From Paenibacillus pabuli NBRC 13638 (GTDB lineage Bacteria > Bacillota > Bacilli > Paenibacillales > Paenibacillaceae), in assembly GCF_001514495.1 (NCBI RefSeq), contig NZ_BCNM01000005.1:186001-250000 (forward strand): 64,000 nucleotides of DNA, in the 5' to 3' direction. Under the pieces are notes generated by a model. It was not told the DNA's origin and did no database searches. It was given only the letters and a program-made list of their open reading frames with translations. Below are positions 63,350-64,000 of the stretch, in pieces. Positions within the stretch are counted from its first letter, which is position 1, and every line of letters begins with the position of its first letter. The position numbers and the translations under genes were made by a program.

Positions 63350-63458
63350 TGCGGGATTCTCCCCTTTCCATGGAATTCTGTGTAATCCTTTACTTCATAC
63401 AACGTAATGAATATGGCTAACGTTTCATATAAAGTCACAAAAAAAACGCCCTACTCCC

Positions 63459-63484
63459 AAAAAGCGACTACAAGTCACTTTTTG
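63459..63484 (-). terminator. Terminator of the ABC-F gene
   Basis: On the minus strand AAAAAGTGACT-tgt-AGTCGCTTTTT forms an imperfect stem that ends in a T-run, 26 bases after the ABC-F stop. A further long T-run lies near 63440. Confidence 0.7.
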
Positions 63485-63509
63485 AAGAGAGGACGATTCA
63501 TTAGGCAAG

Positions 63510-64000
63510 TTATGACTTGCTTTTCTCAATCTGTTCAGCGAGCTCATTCAACACGGTCCAGCGTTCCATCAGTTCGTCCAGATGGCGCTCCGCTTCAGCC
63601 TGCTCTGCCATTAACTCCTGCAGACGGGCAGAATCGCTGAATGATTCTTCCATCTCTTTGTTAATTCGGGCGAGATTCGCTTCGGCTTTCTCAATATTCT
63701 CATCGATCTGATCATATTCACGCTGTTCCTTGAAGCTGAACTTCAGCTTCGGTTTGGCTGCAGACGCAGCAGGCTTGCTCTCCTCCGCTGCCGGCTTCGC
63801 CTTGGCCGCCGCCGTACCCGCATCACTCTCCGCAGAAGATCCCGGTGCATTCTTCAGCATCCATTCCGCGTACTCGCTGTAGTCGCCAACATGCACACGT
63901 ACAACACCGTTACCTTCAAAAGACAGCACTTTATCCACGGTCCGATCAAGGAAGTAACGGTCATGGGATACGACAAACACCACCCCTGGAAAATCATCCA
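63510..64000 (-). CDS. ABC-F family ATPase, C-terminal part (cut by window edge)
   Basis: The visible 163 codons hold the end of the second ATP-binding domain (DDFPGVVFVVSHDRYFLDRTVDKVL with the switch His) and a C-terminal extension: an Ala/Lys/Ser-rich linker and a coiled-coil domain (EYDQIDENIEKAEANLARINKEMEE...). This layout is that of YfmR/Uup-type ribosome-associated ATPases rather than the antibiotic-resistance types, but the first part is out of view. Its terminator is at 63459. Confidence 0.9.
   Translation of the reverse strand, partial: DDFPGVVFVVSHDRYFLDRTVDKVLSFEGNGVVRVHVGDYSEYAEWMLKNAPGSSAESDAGTAAAKAKPAAEESKPAASAAKPKLKFSFKEQREYDQIDENIEKAEANLARINKEMEESFSDSARLQELMAEQAEAERHLDELMERWTVLNELAEQIEKSKS

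Overview
The window looks like chromosomal DNA of a Paenibacillus (Bacillota, Paenibacillaceae), close to the P. amylolyticus/P. xylanexedens type. Supporting signs are strong AGGAGG-type ribosome binding sites, many TTG/GTG starts, an SLH-anchored glycosidase, an Lpl-type sugar ABC importer with a membrane-bound AraC regulator, a YtpB terpene synthase, a c-di-AMP (ydaO-type) riboswitch, cre boxes and a GlnR/TnrA box. The genus is inferred from gene content. I see no plasmid, phage, IS or CRISPR signature.

Region 1 (1-15.7 kb) is the accessory part: a carbohydrate-utilisation locus, all on the minus strand. In transcription order it holds a secreted SLH-anchored modular GH27 alpha-galactosidase, a membrane AraC regulator, two Lpl-type permeases, a solute-binding lipoprotein, an intracellular GH110 alpha-1,3-galactosidase, an intracellular GH95 alpha-L-fucosidase/L-galactosidase and a further glycosidase cut by the window edge. 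Two cre sites suggest CcpA control. The layout implies trimming at the cell surface, import of an oligosaccharide with alpha-galactosyl and alpha-L-fucosyl or L-galactosyl residues, and stepwise breakdown inside. The sensor appears to start at ATT and one permease at CTG.

Region 2 (15.9-24.3 kb) has tRNA-Leu(CAG), a c-di-AMP riboswitch with an NlpC/P60 hydrolase, an AhpD-like protein, xpt, a YkvI-type transporter, a GT4 glycosyltransferase, a GNAT enzyme, an internally triplicated acidic protein and a HAD phosphatase. A GC-rich island of nested hairpins (24.3-24.57 kb) follows.

Region 3 (24.5-41 kb) is mostly housekeeping: a pseudouridine synthase and an RsmF-type methyltransferase, two thiol-disulfide proteins, a small alarmone synthetase, pyrD, an L,D-transpeptidase, ferredoxin, dinB, cimA, a JAMM peptidase converging on a DnaQ-like exonuclease/DUF294 pair, and amt with a GlnR/TnrA box.

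Region 4 (41-64 kb) holds MerR-YugP, a GltC-like LysR regulator, rhomboid protease, tpx, a 6S RNA gene, a DEAD-box helicase, YitT, a DUF4015-type glycosidase-like protein, a MATE pump, pfkA, a YtpB terpene synthase divergent from a MOP flippase and an MFS carrier, a cold-shock protein, a PepF-type peptidase with two in-frame start sites (one adding a signal peptide), LapA, an M42 peptidase, a coiled-coil protein and the end of an ABC-F ATPase.
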